Positions 1 to 12,059 of a stretch of DNA of 64,000 nt are shown in pieces. Position numbers and translations under genes: made by a program. Numbering within the stretch: position 1 is the first letter of the stretch; each line of letters opens with the position of its first letter. The stretch comes from Filosporella fistucella (Eukaryota > Ascomycota > Leotiomycetes > Helotiales): contig JAQJZZ010000007.1 of assembly GCA_030077755.1 (NCBI GenBank), positions 1,302,001-1,366,000 of the forward strand. Reading direction: 5' to 3'. The notes under the pieces are model-generated. The model did not search any database and was not told the DNA's origin. It saw only the letters and a program-made list of their open reading frames with translations.

Positions 1-465
1 TGCTCGATGGGGACTTGTAGCGTGGCAGGGCCAAGGAAGATAGTTTTCTCAGTATTTGCCAATGCTAGAAGCACTTGGCTTGAGATAAAGAGAATTTGTG
101 CAAACATGATTAATCAGAAGTCAATTGACCTGTATTCAATCGTCTATCCAGCAAGGCTGCAAGTCCTGTTCGATGCTGGCGTTGTCTAAACGTGGATGGT
201 GGGGAAAGGAAGTAGAGCTAGGGCCACATCCAAATACGGCCTAGGCTCGGATTGCACAACAACGCGGCACCCTTTTGTTTATTTTATGCAACAACGACCC
301 ACGAGCCACCACATAAGCGAACGCTCTTGATCCAATTCCCCCTGTTGCACTCCTTCCTCTTCCCCACTATCACCTCTACAGACCACATCAACAACCTCAC
401 AAGCAAAATTTGCTGTGTTCTATTCCTCTTTACACCTCTCAATCTACTCCATCAACAACTTCAAA
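1..465. promoter_or_regulatory. upstream region and leader of alpha-tubulin
   Basis: No gene is supported here. The last 200 bases are C/T- and CA-rich, like fungal leaders, and end in a TCAAA context just before the tubulin ATG. A 60-codon frame near the left edge has no recognisable content. Confidence 0.5.
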
Positions 466-2233
466 ATGAGAGAAGTCATCAGCATCAACGGTAAGGATTA
501 CCCAAACGCGCTGCACACCGCTCCTAACTCGCGTCCTCAACATCTTCCCATTCATTCCACTGACATATCTGAATTACAGTCGGCCAGGCCGGTTGCCAAA
601 TTGCCAACTCTTGCTGGGAGGTGAGCTACATTGAGGGTCTATGGGCTGCTACATTGGTGGTTCACATATGTTTATCGGTGGTGACTAACGCGAGAGATTT
701 TTTATAGCTCTACTGCCTTGAGCACGGTATTCAGGTAAGCACATAGACAACAGTTTCATTTCAGAGCTCCTTGACATAATTGGGCATCCTACTGACGCGT
801 ATTTGTCGAATAGCCCGATGGATACCTGACTGAAGAGCGCAAAGCCGCAGACCCTGATCAAGGTTTCAGCACTTTCTTCTCAGAGACTGGTAAACAACCT
901 TCTGCCTGGACTATACATAAAATATCTGACGGATCATGCTACAACAGGTCAAGGAAAATATGTCCCACGAACAATCTACTGCGATCTCGAGCCCAATGTC
1001 GTCGACGAGGTCCGCACAGGCACTTACCGTAGTCTGTTCCACCCCGAGCAGATGATTACTGGGAAAGAGGATGCATCCAACAACTATGCCCGCGGTCATT
1101 ACACAGTTGGCAAGGAGTTGATTGACCAAGTCTTGGACAAGGTCCGTCATGTCGCTGATAATTGCTCTGGTCTCCAGGGTTTCTTGGTTTTCCACTCTTT
1201 CGGTGGAGGAACTGGTTCTGGATTCGGTGCTCTCCTCATGGAACGTCTGTCCGTCGACTTCGGAAAGAAAGTCAAGCTTGAGTTCTGTGTTTATCCAGCT
1301 CCACAAACCGCTACCTCCGTTGTCGAGCCATATAACTCCATTCTTACCACTCACACAACCCTCGAGCACTCCGATTGTTCCTTTATGGTTGACAATGAGG
1401 CTATTTATGACATCTGTCGACGAAACCTTGGCCTCGAACGTCCCAACTACGAGAACCTGAACCGATTGATTGCTCAAGGTTTGTTCCCTTATCTGCGGGA
1501 AGATTTGAAATTTTAACACTGCTTACAGTTGTTTCCTCCATTACCGCTTCCCTCCGATTCGACGGTTCCCTCAACGTTGATCTCAACGAGTTCCAGACCA
1601 ACTTAGTCCCATACCCACGTATTCATTTCCCTCTCGTAGCATATGCTCCTGTTGTGTCCGCAGCCAAAGCTTCCCATGAAGCCAACTCTGTCCAGGAGAT
1701 CTCCATGTCCTGCTTCGAGCCAAACAACCAAATGGTTAAGTGTGATCCTCGCAACGGAAAGTACATGGCTACTTGCTTGTTGTACCGCGGCGATGTTGTC
1801 CCCAAGGATGTTCACGCTGCTGTTGCCACTCTCAAGACAAAGCGAACCATTCAATTCGTTGATTGGTGCCCAACTGGTTTCAAGATTGGAATTTGCTTCG
1901 AGCCTCCCCAGATGGTTCCCAACGGTGATTTGGCCAAGGTCAACCGTGCTGTGTAAGTCAAATGTTCATTATTCTCTCACCAATTCATTGCTGACATTTT
2001 TTAGATGCATGCTTTCAAACACAACTGCCATCGCTGAGGCCTGGTCTGCTCTCTCCCACAAATTTGACCTCATGTATTCCAAGCGTGCTTTTGTCCACTG
2101 GTATGTTGGTGAGGGTATGGAGGAAGGTGAATTCTCTGAAGCCCGTGAGGATCTCGCGGCTCTGGAGCGTGATTATGAGGAGGTTGCCACAGATTCTCTT
2201 GAGGGTGACGAGGGTGCTGAGGCCGAATACTAA
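466..2233 (+). CDS. alpha-tubulin
   Basis: Alpha subunit of the alpha/beta-tubulin dimer that polymerises into microtubules. Seven exons were read: 466-490, 580-620, 708-734, 814-889, 948-1478, 1529-1952 and 2005-2233, giving 450 aa, the normal family length. Visible signatures are the N-terminal start [20 protein letters not shown], the tubulin GTP-binding loop GGGTGSG, the alpha-specific catalytic Glu region ([10 protein letters not shown]) that triggers GTP hydrolysis on beta-tubulin, and an acidic tail ending in Glu-Tyr. The first exons are tiny and introns cluster at the 5' end, as is usual for fungal tubulins. Position 40, the acetylated Lys of animal alpha-tubulin, is Arg here, followed by Lys41. 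Fungi often carry two alpha-tubulin genes and I cannot say which this is. Confidence 0.97.
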
Positions 2234-2905
2234 ATCACTGCTTCACTGAGGTATATGTTTATCTCGTGTGGGCATATTTGAGCGGGTAGATTTGGTATTT
2301 GATTCGGCAACATGATGCAGCGTTCGGAGTGATAGGGGCTTCGTCATGTTCAGCGCGGGGTCAATAGAGCCTTTCTTTTCTTTTTTTCGCTGCGACCTTG
2401 TGAAGGATCGTCTTCAATCAGACTGATATGGAAATGCTTCTTTGTAATTAAGACAGCAGTAGGCAAAACCAACTGTCATTCAATTACATTCTCTCAGATG
2501 CACCGTGACATGGAACAGGCATGCAAACCCAATCACTGAATCTGCATCCCCTCAGAATGATCCATGTGACCTGCACCTTTGTGCAATTTAAATGCACGTT
2601 GCACCCAAAATGACAAAATTTGGGGTTGCATGGAGCTCATTCGCCGCCTAGCTCAATTGTGCTCAGCGAACCAACAAATGATGAGGCGGCTTTGATACCC
2701 GCGTCTAGTTGCTCAGAGCAGCCCAGCTTCTTCCTCGTAACGACCTGTCTACCACAACAACCACCTTCGTCAACTAGCATTTGAACAGGCTTCGACTATC
2801 AGTGCACTGTCGGAATACCTATCTTCAGCTCCAGAATATTTATTGAATTGCTAAAGGGTCGATTCGAGCGACAGAATTAGCAAGTATCCGGGAACCGGAG
2901 GCGCA
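2234..2905. promoter_or_regulatory. tubulin 3' region and EDE1-like promoter
   Basis: No coding frame is supported. A T-rich tract near 2370-2390 probably belongs to the tubulin 3' UTR. The right half must hold the promoter and leader of the next gene, including a CA-rich stretch around 2740-2790. Confidence 0.45.
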
Positions 2906-5900
2906 ATGGCCGAAGACCCAAGTAAGAGCTTATTTACTTTCGAGTCGTTGACAATGGATCCATCCCAGCTTCTGGATCCTCCGGAATATGTTCACCATTG
3001 ATTGTAGATGGAGGATGTCTATAGTACATGCGATCGAGCGACAAGAATGCTAACACCTCGCAGCAGCGCCGAGCCTGAACCTGACGGCAGAAGAGAAGCG
3101 TGTATTTGGACAGCTTTTTCGAAAGGCAGACTCTGAAAATATCGGTGTAGTGACTGGAGAAGTTGCAGTCAAGTTCTTCGAGCAGACAAGGCTTGAACCG
3201 CGCATATTAGGAGAGGTATGTCTATTCGGGCTGTGTCGCCAACATCTACAAATCCCAGCCTTCTTAATTTGTCGCAATACTGACCATTTTTTGTGAACAG
3301 ATATGGCAGATCGCAGATAAAGAAAACAGAGGGCTCCTAACGCCTGCGGGCTTTGGGATTGTGTTAAGGTTGATCGGGCATTATCAAGCTGGACGAGATC
3401 CGACACCTGAACTTGCCATGCGTCCTGGCCCCCTGCCAAAATTTGATGGAGGGTCGGCTTCTGGCATGAGCCCTACTATTCAACCTCCTCCTGGCCCTCC
3501 TCCCAGCGCACTCCAACCTCAAGCAAGCGGCTCAGGACCTATTCGGGTTCCTCCACTGACCCCAGAAAAAGCAGGCCAATACGCAGCTTTGTTCGAGAAG
3601 TCAGGAGCGCAAAATGGAGTGCTCCCAGGAGAGCAAGCCAAGTCTATATTCGAGCGTGCTGGTCTTCCCAATGAAGTATTGGGCAGAATATGGAATTTAG
3701 CAGACACAGAGCAGAAGGGATCGCTTCAGGTCACAGAATTTGTCATTGCGATGCACTTATTGGCTTCCTATAAGACAGGTTCACTGCGAGCATTACCAAA
3801 CCTGCTTCCAGCCGGTCTCTATGAAGCTGCCGCCCGCCGGCCACCTAGTAGACAATCATCTGTTGCAGGAAGTATGTCGGCCATCCCTAAACAATTTAGT
3901 GGTGCGGGAGCGGCCCGCACTGGTAGTCCTCTCAGCCGTCCAGCTTACACTGCTCCTCAGCAATTCCCACAATCCTCTAGTTCAGGTGGGGACTGGCTCA
4001 TAACACCGTCAGACAAGGCCAAGTTTGATTCGATCTACAACGGTCTGGACAAAACAGGTCGAGGATTTATCACAGGAGATGAGGCTGTACCATTTTTCAG
4101 CGAGTCAAAGCTTCCTGAAGAAGCTTTAGCATCGATTTGGGATCTTGCAGATATCAACTCCGAAGGGCACCTGACGAGAGATGAGTTCGCAGTAGCAATG
4201 TACCTTATCCGTCTACAGCGAGGGAAAAGGGATGGGCGAGATACTTTACCTGCTACTTTACCACCCAACTTGATTCCTCCAAGCATGAGGAATCAAGCGA
4301 GAGCTGTGCCAATGCCAACCGCTCCCGCATTCGTCGAGGCACCTCCTCCAACCTTACCAAGATCGAACGCTGAAGATTTATTTGGTTTAGATGCACTCTC
4401 TTCTCCAGCGCCAGCACCTCCTCAAGCACCTCAATCAACTGGTGGATCAGGGTCCTTTGGACCACGTCAGATCAATGACCCCTTTGGTGGACCAATGACC
4501 CCGACATCTCCTGCTCAACACTCTCCTCAAAATTCTACTGTTTTCAAACCATTTGTCCCCTCCTCCACTTTTGGCCAAAGTATCAATTACCACGCAACGG
4601 GAGGCTCCAACAATTCTGGCCCCTCACAGCCAAGGAATTTTCAACCGCAACATTCGGCGACAGAAGACCTACTTGGTGATAATGATCCAGAAATCAGTAA
4701 GAGGTTGACAAATGAGACTTCCGAGTTGGCCAATTTATCCAACCAGGTCAGTTCTCTAACGAAGCAAATGCAAGATGTATCTGGCCAGCGTGCATCTTCA
4801 CAAAGTCAGCTATCCCAAGCAAGCTCTCAAAAGCAAGAGTTTGAGACTCGTCTCTCTCAGCTCCGTACTCTTTACGAGCAAGAAGTCAAAGATGTACGAA
4901 GCTTAGAAGAGCGACTGACTGCTTCGCGTAATGAGACCAAGAAATTGCAAACAGATATTGCAATGCTAGAAGGTACCTACCAAGATCTTCAAAACCAGCA
5001 TAGACAGGTCGTCACTGCATTGCAAGCAGATCAACAGGAAAACACGAGCTTGAAAGAAAGAATGAGGGTCGTCAACGCCGAGATCGCACAAATGAGGCCG
5101 ACCTTGGAGAAGCTTAGGTCAGATGCTCGTCAACAAAAGGGTCTGGTTGCAATTAACAAGAAGCAGCTTGCAACAAATGAAGGAGAGAGAGACAAGCTGA
5201 AGGCAGAAGCGGAAGATCTGAACAAGAGCATCGAAGAGGATACCAAGATACTGGCCGCTGCTTCCAAGGCACAAACCCCCGCTCAAGTTGCTAGTCCTGC
5301 GCCTTCGACTATGAGTGCCAATAACCCATTTTTCCGGCGTCATGGAAGCTCTTCTGAGATACCAACCTCTCCCTTTGCCCAGTCACCTGTTGCACCGCAG
5401 CAAAATGATCGCTCCTTCGAGAACGTCTTTGGACCTGCATTCGGAGCTGCTACCACAGAGCCACCACCCACGACGTTTCGACAGGAGGCTGTCCGTACTC
5501 CCTCGGTTGGATCTGGGAATGGTATCGCTCCTCCCGTTCGGTCACAAACCACTGGAGGAAGCGGCTTTCCTTCTCCATCTGCCTCACCTCCGGTCACCAC
5601 TAGCAGAGAAATTCCACAAAGCAGCGAGCCGCCACCTCCCCCGGAGTCTAGACAAATCAGCTCCAGTTTCCTTCCCTTTCCTACCCACGAGGATTCCGTG
5701 ACCTCATCTCGGCAAGTCTCAGCTCCGAACAGTCGCTCCGGGGACGGCTCTACAGGTGCAGACACACCAACGAACTATATTAGTTCCACTCCAACAGGAT
5801 CATCCACGGCGGGCCCCATAGAAGCCACAAGAGCTGTCTCGCCTGGTATTGATCGCAAATCAAATGCTTCACCTGCTGGCATCGAACATAAGGACTCCAT

Positions 5901-7164
5901 ACCAGGCGCATTTCCTGGCGACTCAAACTCTCACATTGTTGCTACGCCAACCGGTGGCAGTACTTTGAGCGAGCAAGCCGCCTCAGATCCGTTCACTCTT
6001 GGGAAGGCTCCAGAGCGGACTGGAACAGCCAAAGACGATTTTGATTCTGCATTTGCTGGCTTTGGAAATTCCGCGAAAACTCAAGAACGATCAAACACCG
6101 GAAATTCATCCGCGTCCGGATCTGCCGTGGCGGCTGGATTCAACAAAGAATTTCCCCCAATAGCAGAATTGGAAGACGATGAAGACAGCGACAGCAATAG
6201 CGACGCGGGAGGATTTGAAGATGATTTCGCTCCTGCTTCACCTGGTCATGCTAGAAAGTCCAGTTCGTCCCAAATACCAATCACAACGCAGTCAACAGGG
6301 CCGAGTGAGATGTTAAGTGTCAGGCCAACTGTCACCACTCAAGCATCTGCATTGAGTGTAGGAACGAATCCACCAACCCCTGGTGCACAAAGTTCCCCTC
6401 CATCCTACAACAAGACGGTGTCTCCAAGCGACCAAGCTCATTCAGAGGCGCAGCAATACATCGGGTTACTCCCAACTCGAGAAATTCCTACCTCACTGGA
6501 GCAGCCGTCGGGACAAATTCCTTTCGGCGTACCACAGACCTCGTCCCAACCAACTCCTCCTGCGAAGGTTCCTTTCGAAGATGATTTCGATGAGTTCGAT
6601 GGACTAGAGGACGCCAAAGAGGGAGACGCTGACGATGACTTTGCAAATATCTCTGTAAATGATCGTTCTGGCTTGGATGATTTCAATCCAATGTTCGACA
6701 GCCCTCCAACTTCCAAGGGCCAAGATCATCCCATTCCAGCAAATGCTTTTGGCAACAGTTCTGCTTTTGGTGATTTCACCCAATCGCCTGTTACCACTCC
6801 TTCAGCAACCACAACTACTGCGGTCAACAACAACCATGACTGGGAAGCCATTTTCGCTGGCTTTGACGCCCCCACCACAACAACGGAGGCTCCCAAAGAT
6901 GAAGTCACAAAGCCCTTGAACAATGGCACAAGCCCGGCTGCACCAGATAGACCACAAATCGGAAGAGCGCTTACTGAAGCTGGAATTCATGATGACCCGA
7001 TCTTGAAGAACCTTACAGGGATGGGTTATCCGAGAACCGAAGCATTGGCAGCTCTCGAAAAATATGACTATAATTTGGAAAGAGTAAGTCCTCCTACCTT
7101 GTGAGAGATGATAGATATTGATGACTGGCGATAGGCTGCGAACTACCTTGCCAGTCAGTCGTAA
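2906..7164 (+). CDS. EDE1: EH-domain endocytic scaffold (Ede1/Eps15-like)
   Basis: Early-arriving scaffold of clathrin-mediated endocytosis. EH domains bind NPF motifs of adaptors and the C-terminal UBA binds ubiquitin. Exons 2906-2921, 3064-3215, 3301-7083 and 7135-7164 give 1326 aa. Three EH domains are visible at roughly residues 10-105, 140-235 and 285-385, each with the EF-hand-like pattern (for example DINSEGHLTRDEF). Pro/Gln-rich linkers follow, then a long coiled coil at about 517-720 and a low-complexity acidic tail. The UBA is at about 1280-1326. Its last helix is completed only by the 30-base final exon (AANYLASQS), which supports that short exon. The order EH-EH-EH-coiled coil-UBA matches yeast Ede1. 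Confidence 0.93.
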
Positions 7165-7720
7165 ATAAGGTGTGGTGATTCGTGCATGGTAGTGGGGTCT
7201 GGGGACGTTTCTTCGAGTGTGAATAGTTAATGAGATGTGTATTCTTTGTTGTGTTTAGCATCTAGCATAGCCTTAATCGCATCGTCTTTGTTTCTCCCCT
7301 ATTTATTACTGATAATCATCGCTCAAAGCCTACAGTATAGGCCCGGCAGAGCTAGGAGTTTTCAGATATACTCTTTCTGTTCCTTTAAATGATATATATT
7401 TCCATGTATCAGGCATGAAATTACGATTACTATTCTGAAATCGGGGCTAGAAACACCTTCAAAGAAGTCGGGACATCACTTCACCCTGCAAGGGGAATCA
7501 CAGTGAGGAAATCATTAAGTCCTTGTAAGTTGGAGTATGTCATCAACAAAAACTGGGAGTGAATTACTTGTGCCATTCTTTACAACCTATGTACCTCCGC
7601 CTCGAAAAATGTTCGCAGTCATGGTATCATACCCACCCCTAACTCCCAAAAGGACAAACGCAAACTCCAAGAATAAACCTTCATGAACAAATATACATGC
7701 AAAATTAATCGCAAATCCCT
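7165..7720. other. convergent intergenic region, EDE1-like and MIF2 3' ends
   Basis: AT-leaning noncoding DNA between two converging genes. I see no gene, only likely 3' UTR and polyadenylation sequence for both sides. Confidence 0.4.
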
Positions 7721-9842
7721 TCACTGACTGTCTGTAGCACCTTCTGGAGCCTCAACTACAACCTCGCAGCCCTGAGAGAAGAATATCCTAGCTGGTTTTT
7801 CGTAATCATTCCGGATGCTGTAAAAGTTCCCTACTGGCGTTAGTTGGCATTCAACACACAGGGTTGGACGACTGACCTCGTGGGACTTGCCACATGCCTC
7901 CTTTCCCTATTCTAAAAACGTTGTCGTTTACTGTGACTTCAACACGGCCATAGAAAACAAAAAATACCATCTGCATCTTCCGTGAGTTTTTGGCCTTTTT
8001 TGCCGCACCTGGAGGCAAATCAACCATCCCAGATCCAAAAAATGGGAGGGTTAGTGTCTTTGCAAAGCGAAATGTTGCACCAGCAATATCACGAGTTATA
8101 ATGGCTGCCGAAGACAAGGCAAGCTCTTCTGCTGCCTCCTGAGCTTGAGCGCCAGTAGGGTCTTCCATATTCCACTTCCTAGCATTACCAATGATGATAC
8201 CAGACTCGACTTCCCAAGGCTCGACCTCGTCATCATCTTCTGGTCCAGACTCTGGCTCAGCTGTTTGCTTCCTCGACTTAGGTGCTTTTGACTTGGCTCT
8301 AACGCGCTTTGGCTGATCAATTTCATCGGCACGGACAACCTCTTTTATCCTTGGCAACACGAATTTTCCAAAATTATCTTCATTTTCGTCTTCCGAATAT
8401 TCAATTCTCTCATTTTTCCAGTAAGCTAAAGGCTTGATTGAATTTCGACCTGAGCGAGTCTGTTTGAAGCCAGCGCCTTCTGTTGGTGTTTCTCGTCGTA
8501 AAATGAACAATCCCCGATTGTTTCTAGGCAAGGGTGGACCTCGTTGGATTTGAGGAGAATCTGCTTCCGTGATTGTGGCTAATTTAGGCTTTCGACCAGG
8601 CTTTGCTTTAGCTGGCAAGGTAGCTTGGTCGGATTTCTTTTCTCGACCGCCTTTGTTGCCAAGCTCAGGTTCGCTCTCGAACATATCATTAGATTTCCGG
8701 GTCTTTTTGGCAGGGCGCTGCTCTTGCTCCATGTCCTCAATTGGAGACGCTCTCTTCGGTCGGCCAGGCTTTCTCTTGAGCGATTTGGGCACCTCAGGAG
8801 TCTCAGTTCCCTCAGCTACTAATTCTGACGGCTCATTTTCCTCCACAATGACGGGGGAGACCATTTTCTTCGGGCGTCCCTTTCTTGCAGCTGGTGCAAT
8901 TATTTCAATAGCCTCTGTTTTCTTCGTTTTTGGCCTTCCTCTCCTCGCTCCCTGGGGTTTTGACTCCGGCTCCGGCTCCGGTTCATGCTGTTGACTGTCG
9001 TCTTGTTCCACAACTGGTACATCTTCTTCCACTTCTTCCTCCTCCTCTTCGCCACCACCATTAATCATTTGAAAGGAGTCCTCTAAATTTTCAGGTTCGG
9101 GCTGTTCTTGCATGCTTTCGTCATCGTCTTCTTGAAGGTTATCCGACGAGAATGGCTTTTGCAAGTTTGTGCCGTTCGTCAGCTTTCCTGGTGGCGGTAA
9201 GGATGCCGCTCCGCGTTTCTGTGGTGATCCATTGAGCTCTGTCGCATCATCGCTTTCGAAGCTGGCATTTGAGAAATCTAATCGTCTGCGGACTGGCGCT
9301 GTTGTCGACACTGCCCTTGCTGTCACAATTGAGCCTCGAATAGGCGATGATCCTGGCCCTATAGATGGATTTCTTCGTGCTGGGGATTGTAGAAATGTTT
9401 TGATAGGCGATTTCGAGCGCGGAGGTAGTCGCATGTTTGCTCGCTTTCGTTCACCTAATACAGCGGTAGGTTCTGGAATTGTACCTGTGTAAACAATCAG
9501 TGTTAATCCTCGCGCATATGGATTGAAATGAACACACTTTCGTCTACATCCATATCTTCTTCACTTGTGATGGTTCCATTGATATCATCGTGTGTTGCCA
9601 TCACCTTTTTGACAGACTTTGTCTTTGGTTTCGCGGGAGAAGAGAAGAGGTGGTCCATCGGTTCCAAGCCATTTTCATCCCTGATTCCGGTATCTGGTAA
9701 GGTGAGGCCGGTTTTTCTGGCTCTAAGTTAGTTCCTGATAACGGGAGGTTCAGCAAGGGCAGACTTGCCTTCCCTTTACACCTAGATCAAACAAATATTG
9801 GTTCTCTTTCGGTTTGCGCTTGGGACCTGTAGTCGGAGCCAT
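7721..9842 (-). CDS. MIF2: inner kinetochore protein Mif2/CENP-C
   Basis: CENP-C links CENP-A nucleosomes to the outer kinetochore. Exons on the minus strand are 9842-9769, 9716-9538, 9484-7877 and 7830-7721, giving 656 aa. The N-terminus carries the Mif2 motif YLFDLGVKGRKTGL. The CENP-C signature, with core SIKPLAYWKNER, sits at about residues 423-445. A C-terminal cupin dimerisation domain spans about 552-650 (FFVFYGRVEV, WQVPRGNFYSI). Between them are AT-hook-like motifs near residues 264, 286 and 324 (GRPK cores) and a weaker one near 379 (GRKPK). The first intron has a GCAAGT donor, needed to keep the conserved GVKGRKTGL frame. It is divergent from the RNase H2A gene across 736 bases. 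Confidence 0.93.
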
Positions 9843-10011
9843 GGTTGTCGCGAGGGGATGTGTTGTGCGCCTGGATCTGCAAAGGGCGAGTTTTGGGGGC
9901 AAAGTGGTTGTCTCCGAAAGATCTTGACACACGGAGGGTAAGAAGCAAATTGAAGTCGTGGGTTTGGTGTTGTCGTGGGTAGTCGGTGGGGTTGTTTGTT
10001 ACTTCCACGCG

Positions 10012-10017
10012 ACGCGT
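10012..10017. promoter_or_regulatory. MCB-type site (ACGCGT)
   Basis: Palindromic ACGCGT, 170 bases upstream of the MIF2 start codon. It is the consensus for MBF-type Swi6/Mbp1 factors. Confidence 0.5.
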
Positions 10018-10485
10018 TCTGGGAAGCATCTAATCTTCTCGGCAGGGGTCAAGAATAATGGGTCGAACTTGACGAGGTACAGTACTGTACTGTAATAATC
10101 AGCTTATCTAGTTCACATCCATAAAATGAGTTACAAATAGGAAGCGGGTGCCAACTACTCCAGTATATCCAGAACTGTTCGAAAGAGCGATGCCTCAATA
10201 TTTGGTTTATGTTTCAAAGTAAATAAGTATAGAGTACTTCTTTCCCAGTCGGTCCAAAACGGCCAGGCTTTCTCGAAGCGCCATCTAGCAGTAACCATGA
10301 GATTGCATCTTCCATCAATTGTCTTATTGGTAACAATATGGAGACATCCAGTTGAATAGACAAATTTGATAGACGTTAATGCACGAGGTTCCGTACAGCA
10401 TAGGTAGGTATCTTTACCAAGCAGGACTGTAGTGAAGAACTTAGGTCACATGTTAGGAGGGCTTCTGCATGTATCTGCGTATTCG

Positions 10486-10512
10486 ACGCGTCTTCCGCGA
10501 AAATCAACGCGT
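10486..10512. promoter_or_regulatory. MCB-SCB-MCB cluster
   Basis: ACGCGT, CGCGAAAA and ACGCGT occur within 27 bases, 67-93 bases upstream of the RNase H2A ATG. The close spacing of three G1/S-type elements is unlikely by chance. Confidence 0.55.
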
Positions 10513-10578
10513 TCTCGGCGTTTTTGGCAGGCTGGAAACTGAAAAATACGAAGTCCGCCCAACGACATTCAATATAGG

Positions 10579-11658
10579 ATGGCCGACTCACAAATGGAAG
10601 ACGATATTGCTCTAGAATCCCCAGCATCAGGAGTTTTCATCGCTCCCTCAATAAATCCCGACCTCCTCTTCGCAGGGGCCTCATATACTCACTTCTCTGC
10701 CGTTCCTTCCTCTTTACTTCCCACAACCGATCCCGACTCTCCAGATTCGAAAAAGAATTCAATTCCTGGCCCAGAATGTGCATTGGGTGTAGATGAAGCA
10801 GGACGAGGACCGGTTCTTGGTCCGATGGTTTATGGGCTATTTTACCTCCCATTACCGCTCTCTGATCCTCTCCTCCGCACGACCCACCACTTCGACGACA
10901 GTAAAGTCCTCACACCCACCGTACGCTCGAATCTCATGCAAAAACTCTGTACGCCCGGTACAGATTTATATACGCAATGTGGCTGGGCAGTGGATGTCAT
11001 GTCGGCGCGGGATATAGGTGCCAATATGATGAAGCCGGCTGGTACTTATAACTTGAATGCCCAAGCTATGGATGCTACGATTGCGCTGATACAAGGAGTC
11101 TACAAGCGGGGTGTTAATGTCAAGGAGATATACATTGATACAATTGGAAGTCCGGCGGTCTACCAGAAGAAATTGGAGAGGGTATTTCCTACAGCTAAGA
11201 TCACAGTAGCGAAGAAGGCAGATAGTCTCTATCCATGTGTCAGTGCTGCGAGTGTATGCGCAAAGGTCACAAGAGATGCGGCACTTGAAGTACTCTATGA
11301 AAGCTATGTCAACGCCTCGGCTGAGGAAGAGGAAGATGAGGAAATGAGCGAGAGTGTCACGAGCAAAGTTGCGGAAGAGGCGTCTTGGGGCTCGGGATAC
11401 CCTTCGGATGCAAGATGTACCTCATGGCTAAAGAGAAACATGGATCCGGTCTTTGGATGGGGAAGTGAGTGTAGATTTAGCTGGGGTACTGCAAAGGATA
11501 TGCTGGATCTAAAAGGAAACGCTGCAAAGGTCGATTGGCCGATTGAGGAAGATGATGAAACCAGTCGGTTGACTGATTATTTCAGTGCCGAGAAGGAGAA
11601 AGATTCTGATGAACTTGGCACATGGTTCGGTAGACCTGTTGGAGTAAATTCTTTTTAA
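10579..11658 (+). CDS. RNH201: ribonuclease H2 catalytic subunit A
   Basis: Catalytic subunit of the heterotrimeric RNase H2, which removes ribonucleotides embedded in DNA and cleaves RNA:DNA hybrids. It is one exon of 359 aa. The family active-site motif is seen in LGVDEAGRGPVLGPM (the Asp-Glu pair). A further acidic site is in IYIDTIGSP, and the conserved block KADSLYPCVSAASVCAKVTRD follows. FDDSK and the GSGYPSD motif are also present. The acidic Glu/Asp-rich insert around 11320-11350 is a fungal-type loop. Length is slightly above the yeast protein. The ATG is in frame with good N-terminal context, and no intron is needed. Confidence 0.95.
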   Translation: MADSQMEDDIALESPASGVFIAPSINPDLLFAGASYTHFSAVPSSLLPTTDPDSPDSKKNSIPGPECALGVDEAGRGPVLGPMVYGLFYLPLPLSDPLLRTTHHFDDSKVLTPTVRSNLMQKLCTPGTDLYTQCGWAVDVMSARDIGANMMKPAGTYNLNAQAMDATIALIQGVYKRGVNVKEIYIDTIGSPAVYQKKLERVFPTAKITVAKKADSLYPCVSAASVCAKVTRDAALEVLYESYVNASAEEEEDEEMSESVTSKVAEEASWGSGYPSDARCTSWLKRNMDPVFGWGSECRFSWGTAKDMLDLKGNAAKVDWPIEEDDETSRLTDYFSAEKEKDSDELGTWFGRPVGVNSF

Positions 11659-12059
11659 TGAAGTGATGGTTTCAATGTGGTGTATGGCGTCTGGGTTTCG
11701 AACACGGATCTGAATAATGCCACATTCAGGAGGGACTTCGTCGACACAGTGTAACGACGAAGTGTGGAAAGTTTATTCCAAGCAACCAGGAGTCAATTCT
11801 TATATCTAACTCATGTGTGTGATATACACAGCAGAATGCAAGGAATCTAATAAGCTCGAAGTTTCAACTCGCACCGCAGACGTCTTCATATCCATCTGCA
11901 TCCGATATCGAGGTTCCCATTAACTTGGAGTGTGTAGCGAATATGAGATATTGTTCTTCATTATTCGTCAACCATATCATATTACACCTACCACCAGTCT
12001 TAAAATACACGCCAGGCAGAGTCCCAATATACAAATCCAACGCTTGGTCCCTGCTTTCC
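11659..12059. other. convergent intergenic region
   Basis: 3' flanks of RNase H2A and SEY1. No supported gene; a 69-codon minus frame here has no recognisable content. Confidence 0.4.

Larger units (their letters stand above)
9843..10578. promoter_or_regulatory. divergent MIF2/RNase H2A promoter with MCB sites
   Basis: Shared upstream DNA of two divergent chromosome-maintenance genes. Perfect ACGCGT (MCB) hexamers lie at 10012-10017, 10486-10491 and 10507-10512. An SCB-like CGCGAAAA lies at 10496-10503 between the last two. The first MCB is 170 bases upstream of the MIF2 ATG, and the other sites are 67-93 bases upstream of the RNase H2A ATG. In yeasts MCB and SCB sites bind MBF/SBF at G1/S. 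Their function here is inference. Confidence 0.6.

Noticed and set aside
911..1519. 202-codon frame antisense to alpha-tubulin
   Set aside because: It is a shadow of the highly conserved tubulin exon on the other strand.
8569..9492. Long plus-strand frames inside MIF2
   Set aside because: They are antisense to the MIF2 coding exon, whose CENP-C and cupin motifs are unambiguous.
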